Translations under genes and position numbers: made by a program
Shown: in pieces, positions 7,328 through 16,008 of the stretch
Position numbering within the stretch: position 1 is the stretch's first letter
Layout: each line of letters begins with the position of its first letter
From: UMGS1124 sp045541255
GTDB taxonomy: Bacteria > Bacillota_I > Bacilli_A > RF39 > UBA660
Assembly (NCBI GenBank): GCA_045541255.1
Contig: JAZQIU010000022.1
Coordinates: 1-64,000 of the forward strand
Direction: 5' to 3'
Length of the DNA: 64,000 bases
The notes under the pieces: model-generated
What the model saw: the letters and a program-made list of their open reading frames with translations, nothing else
The model's database searches: none
What the model was told of the DNA's origin: nothing

Positions 7328-7995
7328 CACACCAACTCCATTTCTTTTTCATTTGTTTCATTTGATAATTTTTCTTTAATTTTATCCAAATCTTTCTCAA
7401 CTTTTTTCCAATCTATGCAATCTTCTAACGATGATATATAGTCTAAAACTTTCTCTCTATTTTCCAAATCTAATTCTATAAAATTCTTCAAATAATCTTG
7501 ATTATTTACTCTTCCTGAATAACAAATAATATAATTATCTAAATCTGTATCATATTTTTCACAATACATTTTTATTGCTCTATACTTAATTTCTATACCG
7601 CCCAAATGTACATCAGTCATATCAGTATTTCGATAATCCCAATCTCCACACAGTCTATTAAATTCTTTAAGTTTTTTATTAATTTCTTTGTAATTCAATC
7701 TTGTAGAATTTGAAATTATTAAATAATTTTTATGGTGCATCTTATTTTGGATTGTTTCAATAGTAGGCAGTTTCTTTTTTATATTATAATATCTTCTAAC
7801 TACTCTATTTAGATCTTTAGATAACTGATATTCATAATCCATTTTTTTATTTAACCCCATCTTCTTTAGTTCTAACTCAAAATTATAAGAAGTAATATAT
7901 TTATCACCATTATACACATCTAAACTTATTAAAACTCTTTGACCTCGTTTATCTTTTATATCACTTACAATAGTATATAAATTTTTATATTTCAT
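7327..7995 (-). CDS. Hypothetical protein (leading-region candidate)
   Basis: 222 residues from ATG at 7995 (MKYKNLY), which has GGAG ten bases upstream; in-frame ATGs at 8001 and 8022 are less likely. No family is recognised. It is Lys/Asp-rich with no membrane segment. It ends EKEMELV, and the 18-bp DNA encoding EKEME is shared with the end of ArdC. It overlaps ArdC by 11 bp, so translation is coupled. Confidence 0.6.
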   Translation of the reverse strand: MKYKNLYTIVSDIKDKRGQRVLISLDVYNGDKYITSYNFELELKKMGLNKKMDYEYQLSKDLNRVVRRYYNIKKKLPTIETIQNKMHHKNYLIISNSTRLNYKEINKKLKEFNRLCGDWDYRNTDMTDVHLGGIEIKYRAIKMYCEKYDTDLDNYIICYSGRVNNQDYLKNFIELDLENREKVLDYISSLEDCIDWKKVEKDLDKIKEKLSNETNEKEMELV

Positions 7996-8926
7996 GCTCA
8001 TCAAGCTCCATTTCTTTTTCATTATCTAATGTTTTTATTAATGATTTTTCTTCCATATAATCAACTATTTTATCTGCATCTGATATTGCTTTAAAAAGTT
8101 CATTAGGTTTGTCTTTTAAAATATCTATCCAATTTTGGATATATGCTTTATGATTATTTAAGTGGTTTTCATCATATTCCAAACCTAATTTTTGCATCAA
8201 GAAAGATGAACTTATTTCTGCTCTCAATTCTTCTTTTGCATATTCAGAACTTCCAAAACCACCACTTAAATCTCTATTTAATCTATTCTTATGACCTGTA
8301 GAATGTGCTAGTTCATGCAATTGCGTAGAATAGTATCCATACTTATTTTTAAATGTATTAATTGGTGGTAATACTACCATATCATTTCTAATATCGTAAT
8401 ATGCACTATTACCAAATTCTTGATATTTAACTTCTATATTATCAATTATATTTTTAATATATTCTGAAGTATTTATTTGTTCTTTTTCTGTTTCTATTCG
8501 TTTAGGTATCCCTTCAATCAAATCACCATTAAACACCGTTGTACACTTAGTTATTATTCTAAAATTTTCTTCTTGTTCTGGATCTTCACGAACTATTTTC
8601 TCATATTCCTTGAAAGAACAAATTTTCCTCTCTTTTATATTATATCTGCTCCAATACTCTACGCATACACCTTGTCCTACCGCAGACTCTTTAAACTTCC
8701 AATTCTTTTTCTTAATTTGATTATAAGTACACCATCTATTATCTTTATAACCTTTTTTTACTGATATATATGACAATGCCAAATTATTAACACCCTTATA
8801 CTTCTTCCCTGAAATAGCATTAACAGGTTGCTCAACAGTCCATAATTTTTCCCAAGGAACAACATCTTCTTCTAAACTTTTAATGTACATATCAATTAAA
8901 TTCTGTCTTGCTTTTGTATATTTCAA
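7985..8926 (-). CDS. ardC: ArdC-like antirestriction protein
   Basis: 313 residues. The N-terminal half (YTKARQNLIDMYIKSLEE, PWEKLW, KYKGVNNLAL, GYKDNRWCTYNQIKKKNW, VEYW) is the ssDNA-binding ArdC domain (PF08401). The C-terminal half is the associated metallopeptidase domain: HELAHSTGH at about residue 200, then YAKEELRAEISS, giving HExxH plus a downstream Glu. ArdC of plasmid pSa is known to bind single-stranded DNA, block restriction and travel to recipients. Here it lies within 2 kb of oriT, as expected for a protein acting early in the new host. It ends EKEMELDEHEI, the shared acidic tail. Confidence 0.88.
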   Translation of the reverse strand: MKYTKARQNLIDMYIKSLEEDVVPWEKLWTVEQPVNAISGKKYKGVNNLALSYISVKKGYKDNRWCTYNQIKKKNWKFKESAVGQGVCVEYWSRYNIKERKICSFKEYEKIVREDPEQEENFRIITKCTTVFNGDLIEGIPKRIETEKEQINTSEYIKNIIDNIEVKYQEFGNSAYYDIRNDMVVLPPINTFKNKYGYYSTQLHELAHSTGHKNRLNRDLSGGFGSSEYAKEELRAEISSSFLMQKLGLEYDENHLNNHKAYIQNWIDILKDKPNELFKAISDADKIVDYMEEKSLIKTLDNEKEMELDEHEI

Positions 8927-9862
8927 TTAATAATCACGCTCCAATTCAATATCCTTTGAATCATGACCCATTGCAATATGTTTTATTTTGGGAATAAAGT
9001 CTTTCAAATATATATTTTCATTTGAACAATATATATCTACTTCTAAATCTTCTAAAATATTATGAACTTCTATTACATTTAAAATATTTCTTGATATTCT
9101 ATCAATACTCATCATATAAACATCCTTCATATTGTTTGATTTTAAATCTTCTAACATATAAGAAAATGCTGGATTATTTAAATCCAATCCACTAAAACCA
9201 TTATCTACATATATATTTATATTTTCTTCTGCTATTTCAGGATATTTTAATTTCAATTTATTAAAATTATAACTTATCTGTTTTTTTATTGCATCCTCAG
9301 AATATAATGCAGATCTACAATAAACAGAATACTCTTTTCTTTCAATTCTATCATTTTCTCTTGCTTCTTTTATAACAGCATTTATAGCATCTGAAATATC
9401 CGCTTCTTCTAAATCAACATCATATTCTATTTCTCCATCAGAATTATAATAAGATAATTCTAACCAATTATTATTATAAAATTCCAATTCATAATTTTCA
9501 TCGTTACCTGTTAAGATCGAAACCAAATGTTCATCATCTTTAATAAATTGTTTCATTTCCTCATAAAATAATCCAGATTCATTTTTATCTTTTACAGATG
9601 CGATTAAATCACCTTTATGATAAAAATTTTCTTTATAATTTTGTTCATAATCCTCCTCATATTCATCTAGATCTTCATCTTCCTCTAATTTTTCTTCTAA
9701 AACAAAATCTCTTTTTGCCAGAAGTTTGCAACTAACTATACCTCTTGCTATTATCTCGTATTTACTTTTATCATCAAATTCTATTAATGCCACTGTCCCA
9801 CCATGCCACAAAACATTCTCAAAACCTTTTTTATTATCATATCTATTAACAGTTAGCTTCAT
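8927..9862 (-). CDS. Fusion protein with degenerate serine-recombinase domain
   Basis: 311 residues from ATG at 9862 (after GAGAGGGGAAAAT). Residues 1-165 are acidic and not recognised. From about residue 180, EYSVYCRSALYSEDAIKKQ, VDNGFSGLDLNNPAF, MLEDLKSNN and MSIDRISRN match the resolvase/serine-recombinase catalytic domain in order. The usual YxRVS reads YCRSA, so the nucleophile Ser is displaced or lost. There is no C-terminal DNA-binding domain. It is thus probably not the element's integrase; a binding or regulatory use of the fold is inference. The tail is DIELERDY. It directly follows the HAD-domain gene. Confidence 0.6.
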   Translation of the reverse strand: MKLTVNRYDNKKGFENVLWHGGTVALIEFDDKSKYEIIARGIVSCKLLAKRDFVLEEKLEEDEDLDEYEEDYEQNYKENFYHKGDLIASVKDKNESGLFYEEMKQFIKDDEHLVSILTGNDENYELEFYNNNWLELSYYNSDGEIEYDVDLEEADISDAINAVIKEARENDRIERKEYSVYCRSALYSEDAIKKQISYNFNKLKLKYPEIAEENINIYVDNGFSGLDLNNPAFSYMLEDLKSNNMKDVYMMSIDRISRNILNVIEVHNILEDLEVDIYCSNENIYLKDFIPKIKHIAMGHDSKDIELERDY

Positions 9863-9875
9863 ATTTTCCCCTCTC

Positions 9876-11264
9876 TTAAAACATTTCATCAGTTATATCA
9901 AAATCTGCATCAATTTCTTCATTATTTTTTAAATAAATTTCATTATAAATTTCATTAACTTCATTAAATAATTTAGTTTGAATAATTGATAATTCTTCTT
10001 TAGTTAGGGTATGATTATTATCAATTGTATAGCCTGATACAGATACACCACCCATCTTTTCATCAAATTCTAATTCACAAACAACTTCTTTTCCATTAAC
10101 ATTAAAATTAAATTTTTTGTTCTCTTTTCCATCATTAGAAAATTCAAAACAACTAATTATTTCAGGTTTAATATCAATATATTCTAATGTCTTTGGATAA
10201 GTATCAATAATATTAAATTCTATATAGTCTTGAATTCCAATGTTGCTTAATTCTGATTCTATATTATCTATTTTCTCAAATAATTGATTATAATTAATAT
10301 TCCAACTATCTAATAAATCATCAGCATACAACCTTATAGATTCATTATTATCAAAAGATAAAACTTTTTTTACTAAATCTTTTAACTCTGGAGAAATTTT
10401 AACAATATCTGTTTTGTTTCTAACATTAAATCCTATAACTTTTTCAATTAATAATTCATCGGTAATCATTTGATTTTCAAGATTAAAATAATCGTACCCT
10501 TCATATAACTTTCTTCCGTCTTTGAAACTAATTTTATAATGCAAACCAACCTTATCTTCATCCCTCCATGAATTTAAGATTTCTATATTATATAAGTTTT
10601 GTAATCGTTTTTTTTCTTCGTAATATTTATTTTTTGCATCTTTAACTTTTAATTCAGCATTTAAAAAATCAATATCTGAACTATTAACCATTTTTTTATA
10701 AAAGTTTATAGCATTTGTTAAATCTCTTGAACATTCTATAAAATGTTTATTAAATTCATCTTGTGATTTTTCAGGATATTCTAAAATAAACATTAAATCT
10801 TCATATAAACTAGCATTAGATTTTACATTTAATCCTTGCCATTGTTTGCTGTTATTATTAATACCATTTAAAAACTTTATTGCAACACCACCAGCATCAT
10901 TCCAATCAAATAAGTTTTTTGTATAATCATCTATTAAATAATCAAACTTTGATACACCATTAGGAACAGACAATGCTTTATTATCACCATATTTAATAAA
11001 AATTCTTTTGTTTTTTGATAGTTCTGGTAAATATCTATCTAACCAATTATTCTTTTCCTCTAAAGCATATTTACTATCATTTAAAAAGGAAGAAAGTATA
11101 TAAATATCTTCTCCCTTTTTTACTAATCCTTTTATAACTTGTAATAAAAATTCATTAGGTTTTAATTTTTCATAATATCCTTTTTCATATAATATATCTG
11201 TTGATTCATTTTCTTTCCATTCAGCTAAAGTTCCATCCATATCAATAAATAATCTTCTATTCAT
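9876..11264 (-). CDS. HAD-family 5'(3')-deoxyribonucleotidase fused to unknown C-terminal domain
   Basis: 462 residues. Residues 1-150 are a HAD phosphatase of the NT5C type: FIDMDGTLAEW (nucleophile and acid Asp), ILSSF (motif II) and LIDDYTKN (motif IV). This family removes phosphate from deoxynucleoside monophosphates. The remaining 310 residues have no recognised family and include GLHYKISFKDGRKLYEGYDYF. The protein ends FDITDEMF, almost the same as PcfJ and the protein at 32015. Location beside ArdC and SSB suggests a role in DNA entry or host conflict, but that is inference. Confidence 0.7.
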   Translation of the reverse strand: MNRRLFIDMDGTLAEWKENESTDILYEKGYYEKLKPNEFLLQVIKGLVKKGEDIYILSSFLNDSKYALEEKNNWLDRYLPELSKNKRIFIKYGDNKALSVPNGVSKFDYLIDDYTKNLFDWNDAGGVAIKFLNGINNNSKQWQGLNVKSNASLYEDLMFILEYPEKSQDEFNKHFIECSRDLTNAINFYKKMVNSSDIDFLNAELKVKDAKNKYYEEKKRLQNLYNIEILNSWRDEDKVGLHYKISFKDGRKLYEGYDYFNLENQMITDELLIEKVIGFNVRNKTDIVKISPELKDLVKKVLSFDNNESIRLYADDLLDSWNINYNQLFEKIDNIESELSNIGIQDYIEFNIIDTYPKTLEYIDIKPEIISCFEFSNDGKENKKFNFNVNGKEVVCELEFDEKMGGVSVSGYTIDNNHTLTKEELSIIQTKLFNEVNEIYNEIYLKNNEEIDADFDITDEMF

Positions 11265-11266
11265 AC

Positions 11267-11461
11267 TTATTTCTCCTGAATTTGATTATCCAACTCTTGT
11301 TGCATTTGGTAAATTTTTTCTTGTTTCTTTTTAAAATCATATAAAACTTTAAGTTGCTGATCTAAATCACTAATCTTGTCTTCCACTTTTTTTATATTTT
11401 CTAATTCCTTTGTTTTCATTAACTCTATTTTTTCTATCTTTTTTTCTAATGTCTTATTCAT
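11267..11461 (-). CDS. Small coiled-coil protein
   Basis: 64 residues, almost entirely a charged coiled coil (KTLEKKIEKIELMKTKE, DQQLKVLYDFKKKQEK). It sits between ssb and the HAD-fusion gene with a proper SD (AAAAGGAGAAAAAA). No function can be assigned; it may be an oligomeric adaptor. Confidence 0.6.
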   Translation of the reverse strand: MNKTLEKKIEKIELMKTKELENIKKVEDKISDLDQQLKVLYDFKKKQEKIYQMQQELDNQIQEK

Positions 11462-11480
11462 TTTTTTCTCCTTTTCTTTT

Positions 11481-11849
11481 TTACATTTCTATATCTTTAT
11501 CAAAATCGTTTTGTTGTTTATTTATTTCTTTTTCTCTTACTGGAGATACTAAACTAAAATCGTCAGGAATTATTTTAATTGTTTTTCTCTTTTCACCATC
11601 CTTTTCATAACTGCTAATATCCACTTCACCTGTAACAGAAACTATATCCCCTATTTTGAAATAATCAACTGTTTTTTCAGCTTTCTTACCCCAAAGTTCG
11701 CAATCAAAAAAATTTGTTTTATATATACCTTCTGATTTTTTTCTTTTACTCTGTACTGCAACTGAGATATTTGCAACATTGCCATTTTTAGTATTTTTTA
11801 TTTCTAAACCATTTGCAATTCTACCAACTAGAACAATATTATTTACCAT
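11481..11849 (-). CDS. ssb: Single-stranded DNA-binding protein of the conjugative element
   Basis: 122 residues with the OB-fold signature NNIVLVGRIANGLEIK, NVANISVAVQ, FFDCELWGKKAE, YFKIGDIVSVTGEVD. It would coat the transferred strand in the recipient. Chromosomal SSBs end in an acidic tip finishing PF; here the end is NDFDKDIEM, keeping acidity but not Pro-Phe. It is short, with almost no linker. It starts at the TAATG overlap with the preceding gene. Confidence 0.92.
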   Translation of the reverse strand: MVNNIVLVGRIANGLEIKNTKNGNVANISVAVQSKRKKSEGIYKTNFFDCELWGKKAEKTVDYFKIGDIVSVTGEVDISSYEKDGEKRKTIKIIPDDFSLVSPVREKEINKQQNDFDKDIEM

Positions 11850-12205
11850 TATATTTCCCTTTCCTTTTCTATATCTATTACTTTATTTTTTTCATTTACA
11901 AAATATTTAATATTTTTCATAAACTCATCTTGCATATTTTCTTGTTCCATTTCTTCAAAAATATCAATAAAATTTTCTGCTTGTATTCCTTTTAACTTAA
12001 TATATGGTTTTGTAAAATTCACTAAGTTAAAAACATCTATTAGTTCTTCAGATAAATCTTCTAATTCTTTTTTCTTATCTATACTATCTAATTGACCACC
12101 ATCCAGTAATGTTCCAGTACAATCATAAAAACTATAATCAATATGTTCTGTATCATTTGATATATGCAAAAAATTATATTCACTACTAATCACAATTAGA
12201 TTCAT
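11849..12205 (-). CDS. Hypothetical protein, paralogue of the one at 13717
   Basis: 118 residues. The N-terminal 45 residues (MNLIVISSEYNFLHISN, YSFYDCTGTLLDGGQLDS) align with 13717..14076, so the two are paralogues with divergent C-termini. The motif looks like a small beta domain. It ends DIEKEREI. Start and stop overlap both neighbours by ATG/TAA sharing. Function unknown. Confidence 0.6.
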   Translation of the reverse strand: MNLIVISSEYNFLHISNDTEHIDYSFYDCTGTLLDGGQLDSIDKKKELEDLSEELIDVFNLVNFTKPYIKLKGIQAENFIDIFEEMEQENMQDEFMKNIKYFVNEKNKVIDIEKEREI

Positions 12206-12672
12206 TATATTTCTATCTCCTCCTCTATGTCTTCTTGCTCTTGTTCTTTTTCTTCAAATACTTGTTTAGCTAACATCAAACCATTTCTAAGATTTTCACT
12301 ATGTCTAAGATTATATTCAGAAATATTAAGTGCCTCTAATACTGGTTGAATATCACGAGTATATCCATATTCGTGATTATACATCTCATCTAAAAACATA
12401 TCTTTAATAAATTTGTCACCAATTGTATCAGATTTTATTTCAAATTCTAGTTCTTTCTTATGACGAGCATGAACTTCTTCTACTTTTGGCAAATCAACTT
12501 TTTTTAAATATATACCAGCACCAAAATAAATAAGTTTGTTAGTTTCATTTTCATTTAAACCCAGCTTTTTTAAACCATTTTTAAATTGTTCATCATTGAA
12601 AGCAAACATATAAGGAAGTTCATTAACTTCTTTTTGATGCTTATCTTTTAACAATCTATACTTATTAGCCAT
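12205..12672 (-). CDS. Hypothetical phage/ICE-type protein
   Basis: 155 residues. The N-terminus (LLKDKHQKEVNELPYMFAF, FKNGLKKLGL) resembles small proteins common in mobile elements of Bacillota; I cannot name a function. It is soluble and helical. It ends EDIEEEIEI, and those codons (GAGGAGGAGATAGAA) also supply the SD for the next gene. Confidence 0.6.
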   Translation of the reverse strand: MANKYRLLKDKHQKEVNELPYMFAFNDEQFKNGLKKLGLNENETNKLIYFGAGIYLKKVDLPKVEEVHARHKKELEFEIKSDTIGDKFIKDMFLDEMYNHEYGYTRDIQPVLEALNISEYNLRHSENLRNGLMLAKQVFEEKEQEQEDIEEEIEI

Positions 12673-13724
12673 TATATTTCTATCTCCTCCATTTCTATCT
12701 CTTCATTTGTTTTCTCATTAATAATTTCTACTTCATACAAAACATTTTTCCCATAAGTTATTGATGAAATTTTTTCAAAATCAAAACTGTGATTTCGCCA
12801 ATTACCACTTGATTCTTTATATTTTTCTAAAAAATCTTTAACAATATCATAAGACTTTGCATACATATCAGAATTTTTTTCGCATCGTTCTAAATCATTT
12901 ACCAATGTATTTTTAGGATATTTAAAAGTTAAAGTATTTCCATAATAATTAATAGTTATATTTAAATTAACCGCTTCTATATCTTTGATACTAGACAATA
13001 TTTTTCTATTCAAATACAAACCATCATATTTATTATCTTTGTTTTCCAAGATTTCTTTTAAATAGTCATTTTGATAATCATTTTTTAGAATTGCCATACC
13101 TATTTCTTTTCTTATTTTTTCATCATTCTGCATCCATTTTGTTATCTTTAAAATTACATCAACAGAATCATTTAAATAGTCATTATATATTAATTTATCA
13201 CGAGTTTTAAATTCATCTTCATATTTATTTCTTGCACTAAAAGATGGTAAATCAACATAATTTTCTATCTCACTTGCAACAAATCTTCTATTTACATTAT
13301 CCTTGTAACCATCGAAATAATATTCACTTTGATTATCAAATTCATCCTTCGATTCTTTTCGTAAAACATCTTTATTTTCAATACAGTAATCATTCATAAT
13401 TTTTTCAATATCATTTTCCATTTTGTTTGATAATTCTCCAAAAAAAGATATTTTTACGATTTTAGATTCTCTTAATATTCTATCTACATCATACTTACAA
13501 TTATATAAAACTTTATCTATACAATCATAATATCCCTCAAAATTATATTCTCTATCATCCATTCTATTAGGATCATATCTTTTAGAATATAACAAATAAA
13601 ATCTATCATTATATTGTTCTTTATAAAAGTATTTACTTTCATAACTATACTGCTCATTTATATATAAATAGTGATTTATATATTCATTAATTAGAAAATC
13701 ATCTAATGCCATTTTATTAAACAT
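12672..13724 (-). CDS. Hypothetical protein, 350 residues
   Basis: The start is chosen at ATG 13724 (MFNKMALDDFL), preceded by AAAGGTGG; an in-frame ATG at 13757 lacks an SD. It is rich in Tyr, Asp and Asn with no recognised domain or membrane segment. It ends EEIEMEEIEI, part of the shared tail group, whose codons include the SD for the gene below. Function unknown. Confidence 0.55.
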   Translation of the reverse strand: MFNKMALDDFLINEYINHYLYINEQYSYESKYFYKEQYNDRFYLLYSKRYDPNRMDDREYNFEGYYDCIDKVLYNCKYDVDRILRESKIVKISFFGELSNKMENDIEKIMNDYCIENKDVLRKESKDEFDNQSEYYFDGYKDNVNRRFVASEIENYVDLPSFSARNKYEDEFKTRDKLIYNDYLNDSVDVILKITKWMQNDEKIRKEIGMAILKNDYQNDYLKEILENKDNKYDGLYLNRKILSSIKDIEAVNLNITINYYGNTLTFKYPKNTLVNDLERCEKNSDMYAKSYDIVKDFLEKYKESSGNWRNHSFDFEKISSITYGKNVLYEVEIINEKTNEEIEMEEIEI

Positions 13725-14076
13725 ATTGCCACCTTTCTTTAAAATAAAAGTAGTCATCTTTTCCGCTTATTGAATCAATATATTCAATAATTTTTCTTGA
13801 TGATTTTTTATTATTTTCATATTTTATAAGTTTCAGCAAAGGAATAGTATTAGAACCATATAAATATATATAAGGTTGTTCAAATTCTATTTCTTCCTGA
13901 ATTAAATTCATAATCTCTTGAGTTAATTTCTCGTCATTAAAATATTCATATACACTTTCCAATACTCCACCAAACAAATAATACCCTTTTGAATTATAAA
14001 GAGTATATTCTGCTTGATAACCAAAATTTGTGATATGCAAAATTTTATTATCTTCACTAATTACTATAATATTCAT
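13717..14076 (-). CDS. Hypothetical protein, paralogue of the one at 11849
   Basis: 119 residues. The N-terminus MNIIVISEDNKILHITN, YTLYNSKGYYLFGGVLES aligns with 11849..12205. Unlike the paralogue it lacks an acidic tail and ends KERWQYV. Its start overlaps the stop of the DUF4314 gene. Function unknown. Confidence 0.6.
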   Translation of the reverse strand: MNIIVISEDNKILHITNFGYQAEYTLYNSKGYYLFGGVLESVYEYFNDEKLTQEIMNLIQEEIEFEQPYIYLYGSNTIPLLKLIKYENNKKSSRKIIEYIDSISGKDDYFYFKERWQYV

Positions 14077-14336
14077 TATATTTCTACCTCATCATGTACT
14101 TTAATATCTTTATCAATATTTTCTACAATTTCAAATTCATCTATTTCAGGAACTAATGCTAAAGTTCGTCCATTTTCCCAAATCATGTGTAATTGCCCTT
14201 CACTATCTATATAATCTATCGTTCCAATTGTTCCTGCTAGAATAGGATATTTATCATCCATATCTTTAAGCATTTTCACTTTTGTTCCTATTGGATATTT
14301 TTCCTTAATTTTATTTAACTTATCTTCTGAAAGCAT
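14076..14336 (-). CDS. DUF4314 domain protein
   Basis: 86 residues. YPIGTKVKMLKDMDD, AGTIGTIDYIDSEGQLHMIWENG and LALVPEIDEFEI are the DUF4314 pattern (PF14192), a small SH3-like beta barrel common in conjugative elements. It ends HDEVEI. It overlaps the XRE gene upstream by 17 bp. Confidence 0.75.
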   Translation of the reverse strand: MLSEDKLNKIKEKYPIGTKVKMLKDMDDKYPILAGTIGTIDYIDSEGQLHMIWENGRTLALVPEIDEFEIVENIDKDIKVHDEVEI

Positions 14337-14709
14337 ACTTATTATCTCCTTTTCTTAATATACACACACCATAAGGAAAACAATAATATTTACAAGTTTG
14401 GCAATTATTTCTATCTCTTCTAATAATAGGATTTATTTTAAAATCTCCATCTAAATTATGATTAGGCTGAATTAGATAATTATTAGATAAATAACCTGTT
14501 ACTTTCAATAGTTTAATAAAATCAATTTCCAAAACTTCACATAAATTTATTAAAGTAATTAAATTGAAATTCTTTCTTTCACCATTTTCAATTCTTGATA
14601 ATTCTGTATCACTAATACCAACAATTCTTGATAAACCTCTAATAGAATAGTTTCTTTCTATTCTTTTACTTCTAAGTAAATCACTTAATAATAAATAGTT
14701 ATATCTCAT
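14320..14709 (-). CDS. XRE-family regulator with C-terminal Cys cluster
   Basis: 129 residues from ATG at 14709 (AAGGAGAATAAAA before it). The HTH spans about residues 8-62 (RGLSRIVGISDTELSRIENG). The C-terminus holds CQTCKYYC and GVC, four Cys in about 14 residues, a possible zinc or iron-sulfur site. This suggests a redox- or metal-responsive regulator of the leading-region operon. It is preceded by a terminator (14732-14760), so it may have its own control. Confidence 0.75.
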   Translation of the reverse strand: MRYNYLLLSDLLRSKRIERNYSIRGLSRIVGISDTELSRIENGERKNFNLITLINLCEVLEIDFIKLLKVTGYLSNNYLIQPNHNLDGDFKINPIIRRDRNNCQTCKYYCFPYGVCILRKGDNKYAFRR

Positions 14710-14731
14710 TTTTATTCTCCTTTTCTTTTTC

Positions 14732-14760
14732 AAAATAAAAAAGAATCAATTAAGATTCTT
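14732..14760 (-). terminator. Terminator inside the accessory operon
   Basis: The minus-strand stem AAGAATC / GATTCTT with a six-base loop is followed by TTTTATTTT. It lies just after the gene ending at 14775 and before the XRE regulator, dividing the accessory block into transcriptional segments. Confidence 0.65.
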
Positions 14761-14774
14761 CAACATCAAATAAT

Positions 14775-15626
14775 TTACATTTCTATTTCTAAATCTTTTT
14801 CTAAAGATTTAGATAATTCAATATCAACAACACTTTTCAGTTTATTTAAACTATCATATAAAACAGTTCCATTATATTTTCCCCAACTTTTAGAAACCTT
14901 TTCACCAAAATCATAACCATACAATTTATTATTTATAAATCCCTGTGTAGCTAATGGGACATCAATATTATATTCTTTAAATAAATATAAAAAATTATTT
15001 TGAATAGTCTTTTTATAATAATCATCATCTTTATAGTATTCATAAGCTTCTGATAAAACAAGTTTTCCTTCATGTATTGCAGTTTTCATAGACCATATTT
15101 TATCAAAAAATTCTTTGTTTTTAGTTTTAACTGTATTTTTTCTAGTTTCTTCTCTTTCTTTTTGTTCACTTTCTTCTTTCTGTCTTTTTAACTCTAAAAA
15201 TTTTTCTCTAGACTTAATTGCATTTAAATAAAATTCTGGATAATTTTTACTTAAATATTCTAATTCAACAATATTAAAATATTTATTTTCTGATATTCTT
15301 CTTTTTATATTATCAATAAAATTATCATAATAATTTTTTATTTTCTCTAAAGTAAAATCACAATATGCAATATCTCTATCCTTGTTAAAATCTTCGTGTT
15401 CATCATTAATAGTTCTCTCGTAAATTCTATAATTAATAAAGAAATTATAGAGTATCCAATATTCTCCATTTTGATCTTTTGTTAATATATATGGAGCATC
15501 ACTTTTATCTTCATTTAAAACATAAAATTCATAATCTTTATACCTAAATGATAATACATCTTTTTTTCTAGCAACATGAGTTTGTTTAGAACTAATATAA
15601 TGAACTGTTTCTCTTTTCACATCCAT
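14775..15626 (-). CDS. Hypothetical protein, 283 residues
   Basis: A soluble protein with a central charged helix (FLELKRQKEESEQKERE, about residues 140-165) between two unrecognised domains. It ends EKDLEIEM, close to the SSB end DKDIEM. It is followed by a terminator, so this tail cannot be explained by overlap with a downstream gene. Function unknown. Confidence 0.55.
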   Translation of the reverse strand: MDVKRETVHYISSKQTHVARKKDVLSFRYKDYEFYVLNEDKSDAPYILTKDQNGEYWILYNFFINYRIYERTINDEHEDFNKDRDIAYCDFTLEKIKNYYDNFIDNIKRRISENKYFNIVELEYLSKNYPEFYLNAIKSREKFLELKRQKEESEQKEREETRKNTVKTKNKEFFDKIWSMKTAIHEGKLVLSEAYEYYKDDDYYKKTIQNNFLYLFKEYNIDVPLATQGFINNKLYGYDFGEKVSKSWGKYNGTVLYDSLNKLKSVVDIELSKSLEKDLEIEM

Positions 15627-15648
15627 TATTTATTATCTTCCTCCTTTG

Positions 15649-16008
15649 TTATTTTTCTATTTCCAATTCCATAGTTTTATTATTTTCTATATAACCTGTA
15701 TCAACCAATATATCTTCTAAAGAACAAATTTCAAAATAATTATTTTTTGAATATTCACTTATACTAGAAAATGTAAATCCCTTACCTAACTGATATTCAA
15801 AACATACATCTTCTGGATTACAATATTTTAGTCCTGCATTGTAACAAAATCCTTTTTCAAACCCATATTTATCAAATAATTTTTCCATATAATCTACTTT
15901 AGATAATCCTAAATTTTTCATTAGTTGAATAAAATTCTTAAATTCATTTTCATTTTTTAAATTTATAACAACTGAATTTAATAAAAATAATTCATATTTG
16001 TTTTCCAT
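15649..16008 (-). CDS. Hypothetical protein, 119 residues
   Basis: No recognised domain. Residues 20-60 look helical; it contains four Cys but no metal-site spacing. It ends NKTMELEIEK. Its start overlaps the stop of the gene above. Function unknown. Confidence 0.55.
   Translation of the reverse strand: MENKYELFLLNSVVINLKNENEFKNFIQLMKNLGLSKVDYMEKLFDKYGFEKGFCYNAGLKYCNPEDVCFEYQLGKGFTFSSISEYSKNNYFEICSLEDILVDTGYIENNKTMELEIEK

Noticed and set aside
8927..9862. Considered as the element's integrase
   Set aside because: It lacks the catalytic Ser in the usual place and any DNA-binding domain; no other tyrosine or serine recombinase is seen in the window.
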